From a virus, in the IMG/VR virus record IMGVR_UViG_3300029266_000585, positions 1 to 25,460 of that record: a DNA stretch of 25,460 nt; one strand, given 5' to 3'. A program made the position numbers and the translations under genes. The notes under the pieces were generated by a model. That model saw only the letters and a list, made by a program, of their open reading frames with translations, did no database searches and was not told where the DNA came from. Position 1 is the stretch's first letter. Each line of letters begins with the position of its first letter. Positions 1 to 5,846 of the stretch are shown here, in pieces.

Positions 1-210
1 AGCGCAGTTCTTGGCAAGCGTGCTCAAAGACAAGCACGTAATCAGATGGCTAAAAAGTTCACTAAAGATGTACCAAAGGCTGATTTAAGTCCTGCAAGAA
101 AAGCTGCAATTGAGAAACGCTTAGATAAGATGAAAGGACGCATTAATAGAATAGCCAAGAAATTGGTTAAAGACGTCCGTAAAAAAGAAATTGAAAGAAA
201 GCGCGGCTAG
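1..210 (+). CDS. C-terminal end of a Lys/Arg-rich phage protein (5' truncated)
   Basis: The first 69 codons are open in frame 1 from the window edge to a TAG at 208-210. The visible part is very basic (repeated KK, RR and KR pairs) and should be mostly helical. It contains GKRAQRQARNQMAKK near the edge and ends in ERKRG. It lies four bases before the nucleotidyltransferase gene in a block of virion-like genes, so a structural or nucleic-acid-binding role is possible. The N-terminus is missing and I do not recognise the family. Confidence 0.7.
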   Translation, partial: SAVLGKRAQRQARNQMAKKFTKDVPKADLSPARKAAIEKRLDKMKGRINRIAKKLVKDVRKKEIERKRG

Positions 211-213
211 ATT

Positions 214-1158
214 ATGAAGTATAGTTTTTCTGACTATTTAATTGAAGCAGAAGGTGCGGTATATTTTACCTTTGGTAGAATGAATCCACCGACTGAAGGT
301 CATGGTAAGTTACTTGATAAATTATCAAGTTCTGCCAGAAACGCTCCTTATATGGTATTCCTATCTCAAACAAATGATAAGAACAAAAACCCACTACAGT
401 ATAAAGATAAAATTAAATTTGTTAGAAAAATGTTTCCAAAACATGCACGACAAATTATACTTGATACCAAAATTAAAACTCCAATGCACGCCTTAGACCA
501 CTTATATAACAAAGGTTATAAAAAAGTTGTTATGATTGCAGGTAGTGATAGAGTAGTAGAATGGGATCTGCGCCTTAATAAGTATAACGGACAAAAGAGA
601 CACGAAGGTTTCTATAATTTTGAAGGTGGTATTAAAGTTGTATCAGCTGGAATTAGAGACCCAGACTCAAAAGATGTAGAAGGTTATTCTGGTACTAAGC
701 AAAGAGAATCAGCTAAGGCCAATGACTTTCAAACATTCTCACTAGCACTTCCAAGAACAATGTCTGATAAAGATGCTAAAACTCTTTTCAATACTGTTCG
801 GACTGGCATGGGTCTCAAAGAAGAAAAAGCATTTAAAAACCACGTTGAATTTAACCCTGTTTCAGAAACTCGTGAGGCATATGTCTCTGGAGATTATCTG
901 AAAGAAGGCGATAAAGTGATTGTTAAAGATAGTGAAGAGATTTGCAAAGTTACTATGTTAGGTGCAAATTATGTTATAGTAGAATCCAGTTCAGGTAAAA
1001 GATCACGTAAGTGGCTTGATGCAGTAGAATTGTTAGAAGAAAAGAAAAAAGAACAACCTGAAGAAGGAACTCCTGCAGCCACAGAAAAAATGAAAAAAGC
1101 TGTAGCTGGTCAGAAATCATTTAAAGCATATATTGGAGCAACAAATGAAAAAGTTTAA
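214..1158 (+). CDS. Cytidylyltransferase-like nucleotidyltransferase with extra C-terminal domain
   Basis: A 314-residue protein. Residues about 14-190 form a nucleotidyltransferase fold of the HxGH superfamily, which includes NMN adenylyltransferase and other cytidylyltransferase-like enzymes. GRMNPPTEGH (21-30) carries the T/HxGH nucleotide-binding motif, and SGTKQRE (159-165) is in the place of the family's ISSTxxR motif. A separate C-terminal part (about 228-275, YVSGDYLKEGDKVIV onward) looks like a small SH3/KOW-like beta barrel, followed by a charged Glu/Lys tail. The reaction is likely nucleotidyl transfer from NTP to a phosphorylated small molecule; the substrate (NMN or other) cannot be read from sequence. 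The N-terminus MKYSFSDYLIE resembles a T4 capsid-targeting peptide with an LxE cleavage site. It overlaps the next gene by 14 bases. Confidence 0.85.
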   Translation: MKYSFSDYLIEAEGAVYFTFGRMNPPTEGHGKLLDKLSSSARNAPYMVFLSQTNDKNKNPLQYKDKIKFVRKMFPKHARQIILDTKIKTPMHALDHLYNKGYKKVVMIAGSDRVVEWDLRLNKYNGQKRHEGFYNFEGGIKVVSAGIRDPDSKDVEGYSGTKQRESAKANDFQTFSLALPRTMSDKDAKTLFNTVRTGMGLKEEKAFKNHVEFNPVSETREAYVSGDYLKEGDKVIVKDSEEICKVTMLGANYVIVESSSGKRSRKWLDAVELLEEKKKEQPEEGTPAATEKMKKAVAGQKSFKAYIGATNEKV

Positions 1159-1309
1159 AAAATTTATGGATGAGGGTGAAAAAGGCGGACTATGGGATAA
1201 CATTCATAAGAAACGTGCACGTATTAAAAAAGGTTCAGGCGAAAAGATGCGTAAACCTGGATCAAAAGGCGCACCAACTAATGCAGATTTAAAAGCTGCA
1301 CAGGACTAG
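1145..1309 (+). CDS. Small conserved phage protein, 54 aa
   Basis: A short gene starting inside the end of the nucleotidyltransferase gene and ending at TAG 1307-1309. The protein begins MKKFKKFMDE, then has GLWDNIHKKRARIKKGSGEK and a GSKGAPTNADLKAAQ tail. I recognise this NIHxKRxRIKxGSGExMRxPGxKGAPT pattern as a small protein found in many T4-like marine phages, without known function. The ten-residue start has the same length and pattern as the T4 internal-protein capsid-targeting peptide. It was too short for simple ORF calling, but its family pattern and tight packing between two genes support it. Confidence 0.8.
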   Translation: MKKFKKFMDEGEKGGLWDNIHKKRARIKKGSGEKMRKPGSKGAPTNADLKAAQD

Positions 1310-1311
1310 AC

Positions 1312-1584
1312 ATGAAAACCTTTAAATCTATTAGAGAAAAAGATAAGCATTATCGTTCCACTAAGTCTGGAGCAGGTATGACACAAAAAGGTGTTGATGC
1401 TGTAAATAGAAAGACTGGTGGAAACTTACAAACTGCAGTAACTGGTAAAGCTAAAGCTGGCTCTAAAGATGCGGGTAGAAGGAAATCATTCTGTGCTAGA
1501 ATGGGTGGAATGGAAGGTCCTATGAAGGACGATAAAGGCCGCCCTACAAGAAAAGCTATGTCACTAAAAAGATGGAAATGTTAA
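1312..1584 (+). CDS. DUF6321-like small basic phage protein
   Basis: A 90-residue basic protein: MKTFKSIRE start, GAGMTQKGVDAVNRKTGGNLQ, a LQTAVTGKAKAGSKDAGRRK stretch, then KSFCARMGGM and a C-terminal SLKRWKC. The LQTAVT...RRKSFCARM...RKW.C pattern is a well-known phage small-protein family of unknown function; the name DUF6321 is from memory. The conserved Cys in SFCARM and the terminal Cys could form a metal or disulfide site. It starts two bases after the previous stop, and its first nine residues again fit the capsid-targeting pattern, with IxE at 7-9. Confidence 0.8.
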   Translation: MKTFKSIREKDKHYRSTKSGAGMTQKGVDAVNRKTGGNLQTAVTGKAKAGSKDAGRRKSFCARMGGMEGPMKDDKGRPTRKAMSLKRWKC

Positions 1585-1588
1585 GACA

Positions 1589-2131
1589 ATGATGAAATTC
1601 AATACATTTAACGAGTCGGCCCTGTCCGCGCTTAGAACAGCCACTAAAGCACATGCTGGACAAACTAGAAAAAGCGGCGGTGCGTATATTAACCACCCTA
1701 AAGAAGTTGCCCGCTTTGTAAAACAATTTAAAAAGTCGAATAACTTATCAGCTATGATTCAAGCTGCTTATCTTCACGACACTCTTGAAGATACTGATAC
1801 AACATATCAAGACCTAGTTAAACAGTTCGGCGCTCTTGTAGCTGATATGGTCCAAGAATTAACTACCGATAAAGCAGCATCTGATGCAATTGGTAAAGGT
1901 GAATACATTGCAAATAAAATGGCTAAAATGTCCAGTTGGGCACTAGTTGTTAAGTTAGCAGACAGACTTGCCAATGTGCAAGATATAGATACAAGACCAG
2001 CAGACTTTCAAAAGAAGTATGCAGCTCAAACTACATTAGCAATTAAAAAATTAAGAAGTGATCGGTACTTGAGCAAAACTCATAATAAAATTATTTCTGC
2101 GATTGAGAAGAAAATCAAAGAATATGTGTAA
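1589..2131 (+). CDS. Single-domain HD (p)ppGpp hydrolase, MESH1/SpoT-HD-like
   Basis: A 180-residue protein matching the hydrolase half of RelA/SpoT enzymes. Visible catalytic elements: HAGQTRKSGGAYINHP (22-37, metal-ligand His36), HD at 63-64 in AAYLHDTLEDT with Glu67/Asp68, and KLADRLANV (122-130, Asp125). These match the metal-binding set of animal MESH1 and SpoT, so it should remove the 3' pyrophosphate from ppGpp, or act on a related nucleotide such as NADPH, as reported for MESH1. It has no synthetase, TGS or ACT domain; its length is that of free-standing small alarmone hydrolases. Two ATG codons (1589, 1592) lie in tandem. From the second, the start reads MKFNTFNE, another capsid-targeting-like N-terminus. 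Confidence 0.85.
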   Translation: MMKFNTFNESALSALRTATKAHAGQTRKSGGAYINHPKEVARFVKQFKKSNNLSAMIQAAYLHDTLEDTDTTYQDLVKQFGALVADMVQELTTDKAASDAIGKGEYIANKMAKMSSWALVVKLADRLANVQDIDTRPADFQKKYAAQTTLAIKKLRSDRYLSKTHNKIISAIEKKIKEYV

Positions 2132-2132
2132 G

Positions 2133-2140
2133 TATAAATA
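2133..2140 (+). promoter_or_regulatory. T4-type late promoter box TATAAATA
   Basis: An exact TATAAATA lies in the short gap between the HD hydrolase stop and the gene at 2160. This is the whole consensus of T4 late promoters, read by phage gp55/gp33 with host RNA polymerase. A start about 6 bases downstream would leave a leader of about 15 nt containing GGGG as ribosome site. Confidence 0.65.
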
Positions 2141-2159
2141 AATTTAATGGGGCACTACT

Positions 2160-2441
2160 ATGGCTGAGGAAAACAACCAGGTTAGATTAGACCGAATAGA
2201 ACAGAAGTTGGATAAGTTGGCGGAAGCACTAATCACAATCGCACGGTTTGAAGAAAAAATGGATGCTTATAATGAGTATCGTCTGAACTCGTGGGAACGA
2301 ATGAACAAGTTTTCAGAAAAATTAGATAATATAGAGAAAAAAGTTGATGAAAATGCTCACACAGTTACTGTTATTAACAAACTGTTTTGGGTGGCAATAG
2401 TTGCGGCGTCTGGCGCCATAGCAGCACAAGTATGGATGTAA
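2160..2441 (+). CDS. Coiled-coil protein with C-terminal membrane anchor
   Basis: A 93-residue protein. Residues about 6-70 have heptad-like spacing (RLDRIEQKLDKLAEAL, MNKFSEKLDNIEKKVDENA), predicted as coiled coil. Residues about 73-92 (NKLFWVAIVAASGAIAAQVW) form one membrane helix near the C-terminus, so it is probably a tail-anchored inner-membrane protein. Many marine phages carry a similar small gene of unknown role. It could act in lysis or in membrane/virion assembly, but nothing here proves either. It directly follows a late promoter box. Confidence 0.75.
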   Translation: MAEENNQVRLDRIEQKLDKLAEALITIARFEEKMDAYNEYRLNSWERMNKFSEKLDNIEKKVDENAHTVTVINKLFWVAIVAASGAIAAQVWM

Positions 2442-2453
2442 AAGGAAAAACCC

Positions 2454-3479
2454 ATGAAACATAATAACAGTCTGAGTGCCATACTATTGTCACTTAAAGA
2501 GAAAAAACTTCACCCTAACCAAAAAGAGTTAGACAAAGATGGTGATGGTGATATCGACCCTAAAGATTTTGCTATGCTTAGAAAGCAAGCAGGCAAGATC
2601 AATAAGAAAAAAGATAAAGAAGAAGTTGAAGAAGAATCAGTCACTGAATTGGATAAGAAAACTCTTGGTAGATATGTTAAAAAAGCCTCGGGTGATATGG
2701 CTGTCGGCGCCGACAAAGGCGACATGAGAAAAGTTGGCAAGCGAGGTCAGGGTATTAGCAAAGCTGTTGATAAAATGACTAAAGAAGACACAACTAAAAT
2801 CAATGAATTGAGCAAGAAAACTCTTGGTAGTTATGCCAAGAAAGCTATGTCTGATACAGATACACAAAAGAAAGCCGCCACCGACTTTGAAAAGCGTGGA
2901 ATGGCAGCTAAAAGCACTGCAGTGCAGGACAAGAATTTCAAAAAAGCAAACCGTGCGGATGATAAGTTCAGTAATCGTAAAAAAGGTATTAACACAGCTA
3001 TTGATAAACTGACTAAAGAATCCAATAAATCAAATATGTCGGCTGATAAAAAACCAGAAGAATATACTGATGAAAAAGGTATGAAGCGGACTAGAATGGT
3101 TCCTGTAGACAAAGAAGTTGTAAAAGAAGCAATGCCTTCACAAGCTGATGCAATTAAAGCGTTGAATAAAAAGACTGCTGCTCAGAAAGCTAAAAATACA
3201 GCTAAACTTAAAGCTGCGGGTAAGATGATGCCTACTAAGGAATCAACTGACTGGCCTATCTATAAAAGAATTATGGAAAAAGCTAATCATACATCTGATC
3301 CAAAAACATCCGAGCCAATGGATAGTAAACTACAGCCATTTGAGAAAAAAATGGTAGATGCCCATGTTGGTGTTACTCCTCCAAATGAACTTGTAGATGT
3401 GCATAAAGCAATTGAAAAAAATCTAAAGACCCTGTCTACAGCACCTATTAAACAAGCTGCTAGACCAAACGGTCAATAA
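2454..3479 (+). CDS. EF-hand, lysine-rich repeat protein (probable virion/capsid-associated)
   Basis: A 341-residue, very charged protein. One canonical calcium loop lies at 27-38 (DKDGDGDIDPKD, ligands Asp27, 29, 31, 33, 38). Two imperfect repeats follow. The first begins TELDKKTLGRYVKKASGDM (about 64-82) and the second NELSKKTLGSYAKKAMSD (about 117-134), and each ends in a GI.xAxDKxTKE element. The ELxKKTLGxYxKKA repeat is common in structural-region proteins of T4-like marine phages. The C-terminal part contains ESTDWPIYKRIMEKA. No enzyme motif is seen. The basic, disordered composition suggests a capsid-internal or scaffold-like role; this is inference. Confidence 0.75.
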   Translation: MKHNNSLSAILLSLKEKKLHPNQKELDKDGDGDIDPKDFAMLRKQAGKINKKKDKEEVEEESVTELDKKTLGRYVKKASGDMAVGADKGDMRKVGKRGQGISKAVDKMTKEDTTKINELSKKTLGSYAKKAMSDTDTQKKAATDFEKRGMAAKSTAVQDKNFKKANRADDKFSNRKKGINTAIDKLTKESNKSNMSADKKPEEYTDEKGMKRTRMVPVDKEVVKEAMPSQADAIKALNKKTAAQKAKNTAKLKAAGKMMPTKESTDWPIYKRIMEKANHTSDPKTSEPMDSKLQPFEKKMVDAHVGVTPPNELVDVHKAIEKNLKTLSTAPIKQAARPNGQ

Positions 3480-3490
3480 AGGATAGTTAA

Positions 3491-3619
3491 ATGATTAATG
3501 ACCCAAGCACAGCTAAAATAGCAGATGCGTATAGAAAGATGGTAGAGGACAGAAACAAGCCTGCTCCAGCACCTACAGCTACAGAACCTACGCCTGCTCC
3601 AATTACAGAGGAAAAATAA
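3491..3619 (+). CDS. Small Pro/Ala-rich protein, 42 aa
   Basis: ATG at 3491 to TAA at 3617-3619, with the next gene's ATG sharing the last A (TAATG). The protein reads MINDPSTAKIADAYRKMVED followed by a Pro-Ala-Thr tail (APAPTATEPTPAPI). It has a short helix plus a disordered tail. Similar short helix/Pro-rich proteins occur before the LEM-like gene in other phages. Function unknown. Tight coupling to both neighbours supports translation. Confidence 0.65.
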   Translation: MINDPSTAKIADAYRKMVEDRNKPAPAPTATEPTPAPITEEK

Positions 3620-3933
3620 TGTTAAAAGCCCCACCATGGTGTGAAAATGCCATTCCAACTCCAGAAGGATGGACTGACCCAGATACAGGTGAAGTTTATG
3701 TTTCTACTAATTTTACTGCTGAACAAATGAATACCTGGAACTCTAAGGGTAAACCTGCTCCTGCTCCAGAACCCGTAGCTGTAGTTGAAATGTTAACTGA
3801 AGCACCTGCTTCTCAGAGCCTTTCTTCTATGAGTAAAATTGAACTTGAAGCACTGGGACGTCAGCATGGTATTGAATTGGATCGGAGAAGTTCCAAGCCA
3901 GCACTTATAAGTAGATTAAACGAGGTAATTTAA
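3619..3933 (+). CDS. Phage protein with C-terminal SAP/HeH-LEM-like domain
   Basis: A 104-residue protein. Its N-terminal part (LKAPPWCENAIPTPEGWTDP, then DTGEVYVS) is a pattern common in T4-like marine phages. A Pro-Ala linker follows (PAPAPEP, about 49-55). Residues about 68-104 (LSSMSKIELEALGRQHGIEL then SSKPALISRLNEVI) look like a helix-extended-helix SAP/LEM/Rho-N type domain, which usually binds DNA. The start overlaps the previous stop by one base. The stop codon lies inside an 11-bp inverted repeat. The function in the phage is unknown; a virion DNA-binding or head-completion role is possible. Confidence 0.75.
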   Translation: MLKAPPWCENAIPTPEGWTDPDTGEVYVSTNFTAEQMNTWNSKGKPAPAPEPVAVVEMLTEAPASQSLSSMSKIELEALGRQHGIELDRRSSKPALISRLNEVI

Positions 3934-3944
3934 ACTTATAAGTG
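3902..3944. repeat. 11-bp perfect inverted repeat around a gene end
   Basis: CACTTATAAGT at 3902-3912 is matched by its exact reverse complement at 3934-3944, with 21 bases between. Each arm also contains a self-palindrome (ACTTATAAGT). The pair straddles the stop of the LEM-like gene and ends 12 bases before the next ATG. It could be an mRNA hairpin or a protein site. It is AT-rich with no T tract, so not a normal terminator. Confidence 0.55.
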
Positions 3945-3955
3945 AAGTAGACATA

Positions 3956-4312
3956 ATGGAATTGAATCAAAGTAATTTTTATCTGTATGCAGCTAAAAAC
4001 TATTATAACCCTTTAGGCGTTGATCATGATGAATTTAGTGAAGACTTAAAAAGATTTAAATATGTGAAGCGATTAGTTAACAGATATCTGGAAACAGGTC
4101 AGTTATCTGATCGCCTCATTTTAAATCATTTAATTGTTATTCATAATGTATTTGGTATAGAAGCCTCAGTTGAAATGATGGCATTAAAGTTACAAGGGAA
4201 CCAATGGCCAGTGATTAAGCCTTTCTTAATTTTTCTTAGGTATATTACCAATGAAGAATTAACAGGTATTGATCTGGACAAAAAAGTTGTAGAAAGATTA
4301 AGGGAAATTTAG
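3956..4312 (+). CDS. Conserved T4-like phage protein, 118 aa, unknown function
   Basis: An all-alpha-looking protein with LYAAKNYYNP near the start, EDLKRFKYVKRLVNRYLETG, an LILNHLIVIHNVFG helix, and EASVEMMALKL. The KNYYNP...F.EDLKR.KY.KRL..RY pattern is one I know from T4-like phages, where it has no assigned function. No signal peptide or catalytic motif. It is directly followed, without a gap, by the next ATG, so it is surely co-translated with it. Confidence 0.75.
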   Translation: MELNQSNFYLYAAKNYYNPLGVDHDEFSEDLKRFKYVKRLVNRYLETGQLSDRLILNHLIVIHNVFGIEASVEMMALKLQGNQWPVIKPFLIFLRYITNEELTGIDLDKKVVERLREI

Positions 4313-4873
4313 ATGGGAATATTAACAAGAGCAGCAGACATTACATATACGCTAAGGTTTCTGCGTCTGTTGACAACACCATTTGATAAGACTACAGCAT
4401 TTGAGTTAGGTATCATTGACGAGAAGGGTAAAAAGATCCGTAAGCCAACAACGATAGCTGATCTTGCTGCCTATAACGCATTTCATAGACTTGTATTTAA
4501 TATCAAAAAGCTAATACCTGGTAAGAGATTGGGAAGCTATGTAGCTGCACTCTTTTTACTTAAAGAGAAATATGGTGTTACAATTAATAAAAAGATATTG
4601 GCTGCATCTGGAATAGATCCACTTGATCTACTATCAGAACAGACAGAATGGTTTATATTAGAGAATAAGCAACTATCACCTGGCGTGTATAGAATACATA
4701 ATGAAAAAGTTTTAAATAATGATTGCGAAGATTTGGTAATGATGAGGGATAAAGTTCGGATTCCAGAAGATTGTTTTCCAGTTGGAGATATTTACGGTCT
4801 TGATGTATATGAAGCAATTCACTTTAGAAGCAATAAAAAAATATTCATTACAGCTGGAGAGTTATTAAGATGA
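4313..4873 (+). CDS. Conserved T4-like marine phage protein, 186 aa (possible virion assembly)
   Basis: Starts immediately after the previous stop. It contains YTLRFLRLLTTPFDKTTAFE, LGIIDEKGKKIRKP, AYNAFHRLVFNIKKLIPGK and SYVAALFLLKEKYG, a set repeatedly found in T4-like marine phages next to head and core genes. The C-terminal half (about 110-186, with FILENKQLSPGVYRIHNEKV and AIHFRSNKKIFITAGEL) looks like a beta-rich domain. I recognise the family but not a proven role. Its ATGA overlap couples it to the next small gene. Confidence 0.75.
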   Translation: MGILTRAADITYTLRFLRLLTTPFDKTTAFELGIIDEKGKKIRKPTTIADLAAYNAFHRLVFNIKKLIPGKRLGSYVAALFLLKEKYGVTINKKILAASGIDPLDLLSEQTEWFILENKQLSPGVYRIHNEKVLNNDCEDLVMMRDKVRIPEDCFPVGDIYGLDVYEAIHFRSNKKIFITAGELLR

Positions 4874-5043
4874 AGAAAAAGAAAGTCGAAGAAGATGCCC
4901 CAACTAATGCAGTTGCTCATGGCAAGGTTCCTATGGGTCCGTTTGGTAAAAGACCTGACGTTGTCGACGTCACAGACAAAAGAAGAAAAAAAGATAAACC
5001 GCCAGTAGTCCTAAAACGGTTTAGAGCATATATCAATACATGA
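4870..5043 (+). CDS. Small basic protein, 57 aa
   Basis: ATG at 4870 overlaps the previous TGA (ATGA), and the gene's own TGA overlaps the i-spanin ATG at 5040 in the same way. The protein is charged: MKKKKVEEDAP, then NAVAHGKVPMGPFGKRPD, VVDVTDKRRKKDKPP and VVLKRFRAYINT. There is no membrane segment or signal peptide. Function unknown; the double ATGA overlap strongly suggests a translated gene. Confidence 0.65.
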   Translation: MKKKKVEEDAPTNAVAHGKVPMGPFGKRPDVVDVTDKRRKKDKPPVVLKRFRAYINT

Positions 5044-5417
5044 TTAGAATTTACATAGCCATAGCAATATTTACTCTTGTTGGAGGTACCTGTTATGGTG
5101 CTTATGTGACATGGAATAAAATGCAAGCTAAAATAGAATACCAAGCAGAAGTGATAGCAACACAAAAAGTTGCTCTTGTTTCATCAGCAAAAACTATTAC
5201 TGATCTAAAAAATAATGCACAAGAACAAGAAAAAGCAAATCGTGACTTAGCTATTAATTTACAAAAAGCTGAAGCAAGCACTGATGATTTAAGACAGAAA
5301 TTGTCTGATCATGATTTGACTAGATTAACATTAAAGAAACCGGGTTTAATTGAAAGGCGAGTCAATGGTGCTACGCAATCTGTGTTTAGCGAGCTTGAGT
5401 CTATTACTGCTAAGTAA
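5040..5417 (+). CDS. i-spanin (Rz-like inner-membrane lysis protein)
   Basis: A 125-residue protein with one N-terminal membrane helix (about 3-22, IYIAIAIFTLVGGTCYGAYV). A long periplasmic coiled-coil domain follows (about 25-95, rich in Lys, Glu, Gln, Ala). This is the architecture of the phage inner-membrane spanin. Its 3' end hosts the start of a lipoprotein gene in another reading frame, the classic Rz/Rz1 nesting. In lysis it would pair with the outer-membrane partner and fuse the two membranes of a Gram-negative host. No endolysin or holin is visible in the window. Confidence 0.8.
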   Translation: MIRIYIAIAIFTLVGGTCYGAYVTWNKMQAKIEYQAEVIATQKVALVSSAKTITDLKNNAQEQEKANRDLAINLQKAEASTDDLRQKLSDHDLTRLTLKKPGLIERRVNGATQSVFSELESITAK

Positions 5418-5733
5418 TTGTACGGTCCCTGAGCCTGAAATAATAACGAATATAGAATATGTTGAAAAGAATATTCCCATTCAAGCTAGGCCAAAAGCTG
5501 TTAACATGGCCGGAGTTGAATGGTATGTTATTACTGCAGACAACTTAGATGAAGTTATTGAGAAAATTAAATCTGATAACGGCCAACTTGCTGTAATGGC
5601 TACCTCTGTTAGAGGTTATGAAAATCTTGCCCTCAATGTATCCGAACTCAAAAGATATATACTCCAACAGCAGGAGATTATAGTATATTACGAAAAACAG
5701 GCTGCGTCAAAAGATACTGAAGAAAAACCTTAA
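5365..5733 (+). CDS. o-spanin (Rz1-like outer-membrane lipoprotein)
   Basis: From ATG 5365 the protein starts MVLRNLCLASLSLLLLSNC, a lipoprotein signal peptide with a lipobox ending in LSN-Cys19. Asn at -1 is unusual but tolerated in some lipoproteins. A TTG at 5350 would add five residues; ATG is preferred because the signal peptide then begins normally. The mature part (about 100 residues, larger than lambda Rz1) ends in a helical stretch (NVSELKRYILQQQEIIVYYE). It overlaps the i-spanin gene by 53 bases in a different frame. Together they form a two-component spanin. Confidence 0.75.
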   Translation: MVLRNLCLASLSLLLLSNCTVPEPEIITNIEYVEKNIPIQARPKAVNMAGVEWYVITADNLDEVIEKIKSDNGQLAVMATSVRGYENLALNVSELKRYILQQQEIIVYYEKQAASKDTEEKP

Positions 5734-5751
5734 AAATAGCGTTTTAAGCTA

Positions 5752-5780
5752 TTTACAAGATCACTGTTTTAATATATAAT
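5752..5780 (+). promoter_or_regulatory. Sigma70-like promoter TTTACA-N17-TATAAT upstream of nrdB
   Basis: TTTACA at 5752-5757 and a perfect TATAAT at 5775-5780, separated by the ideal 17 bases, in the gap after the spanin stop. Transcription would start near 5787. It is one of five sites in the window with the same -35 sequence and the same spacing. Confidence 0.75.
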
Positions 5781-5808
5781 ACTACCAATCAAGATAATTT
5801 AAATAGAA

Positions 5809-5829
5809 ATCGCAAAGTCCGTTTGCGAT
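5809..5829 (+). promoter_or_regulatory. Perfect 8-bp hairpin in the nrdB leader
   Basis: ATCGCAAA at 5809-5816 and its exact reverse complement TTTGCGAT at 5822-5829 enclose a 5-base loop (GTCCG). It lies in the predicted 5' leader, two bases before the AAGGA ribosome site (5832-5836) of nrdB. It could stabilise the mRNA or control nrdB translation. There is no T tract, so it is not a terminator. Confidence 0.6.
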
Positions 5830-5846
5830 ATAAGGATGTTTTACAG

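Noticed and set aside
5734-5754. Hairpin AAATAGC / GCTATTT with 7-base loop after the spanin stop
   Set aside because: AT-rich 7-bp stem with no following T tract, and its right arm overlaps the -35 box. Not convincing as a terminator.
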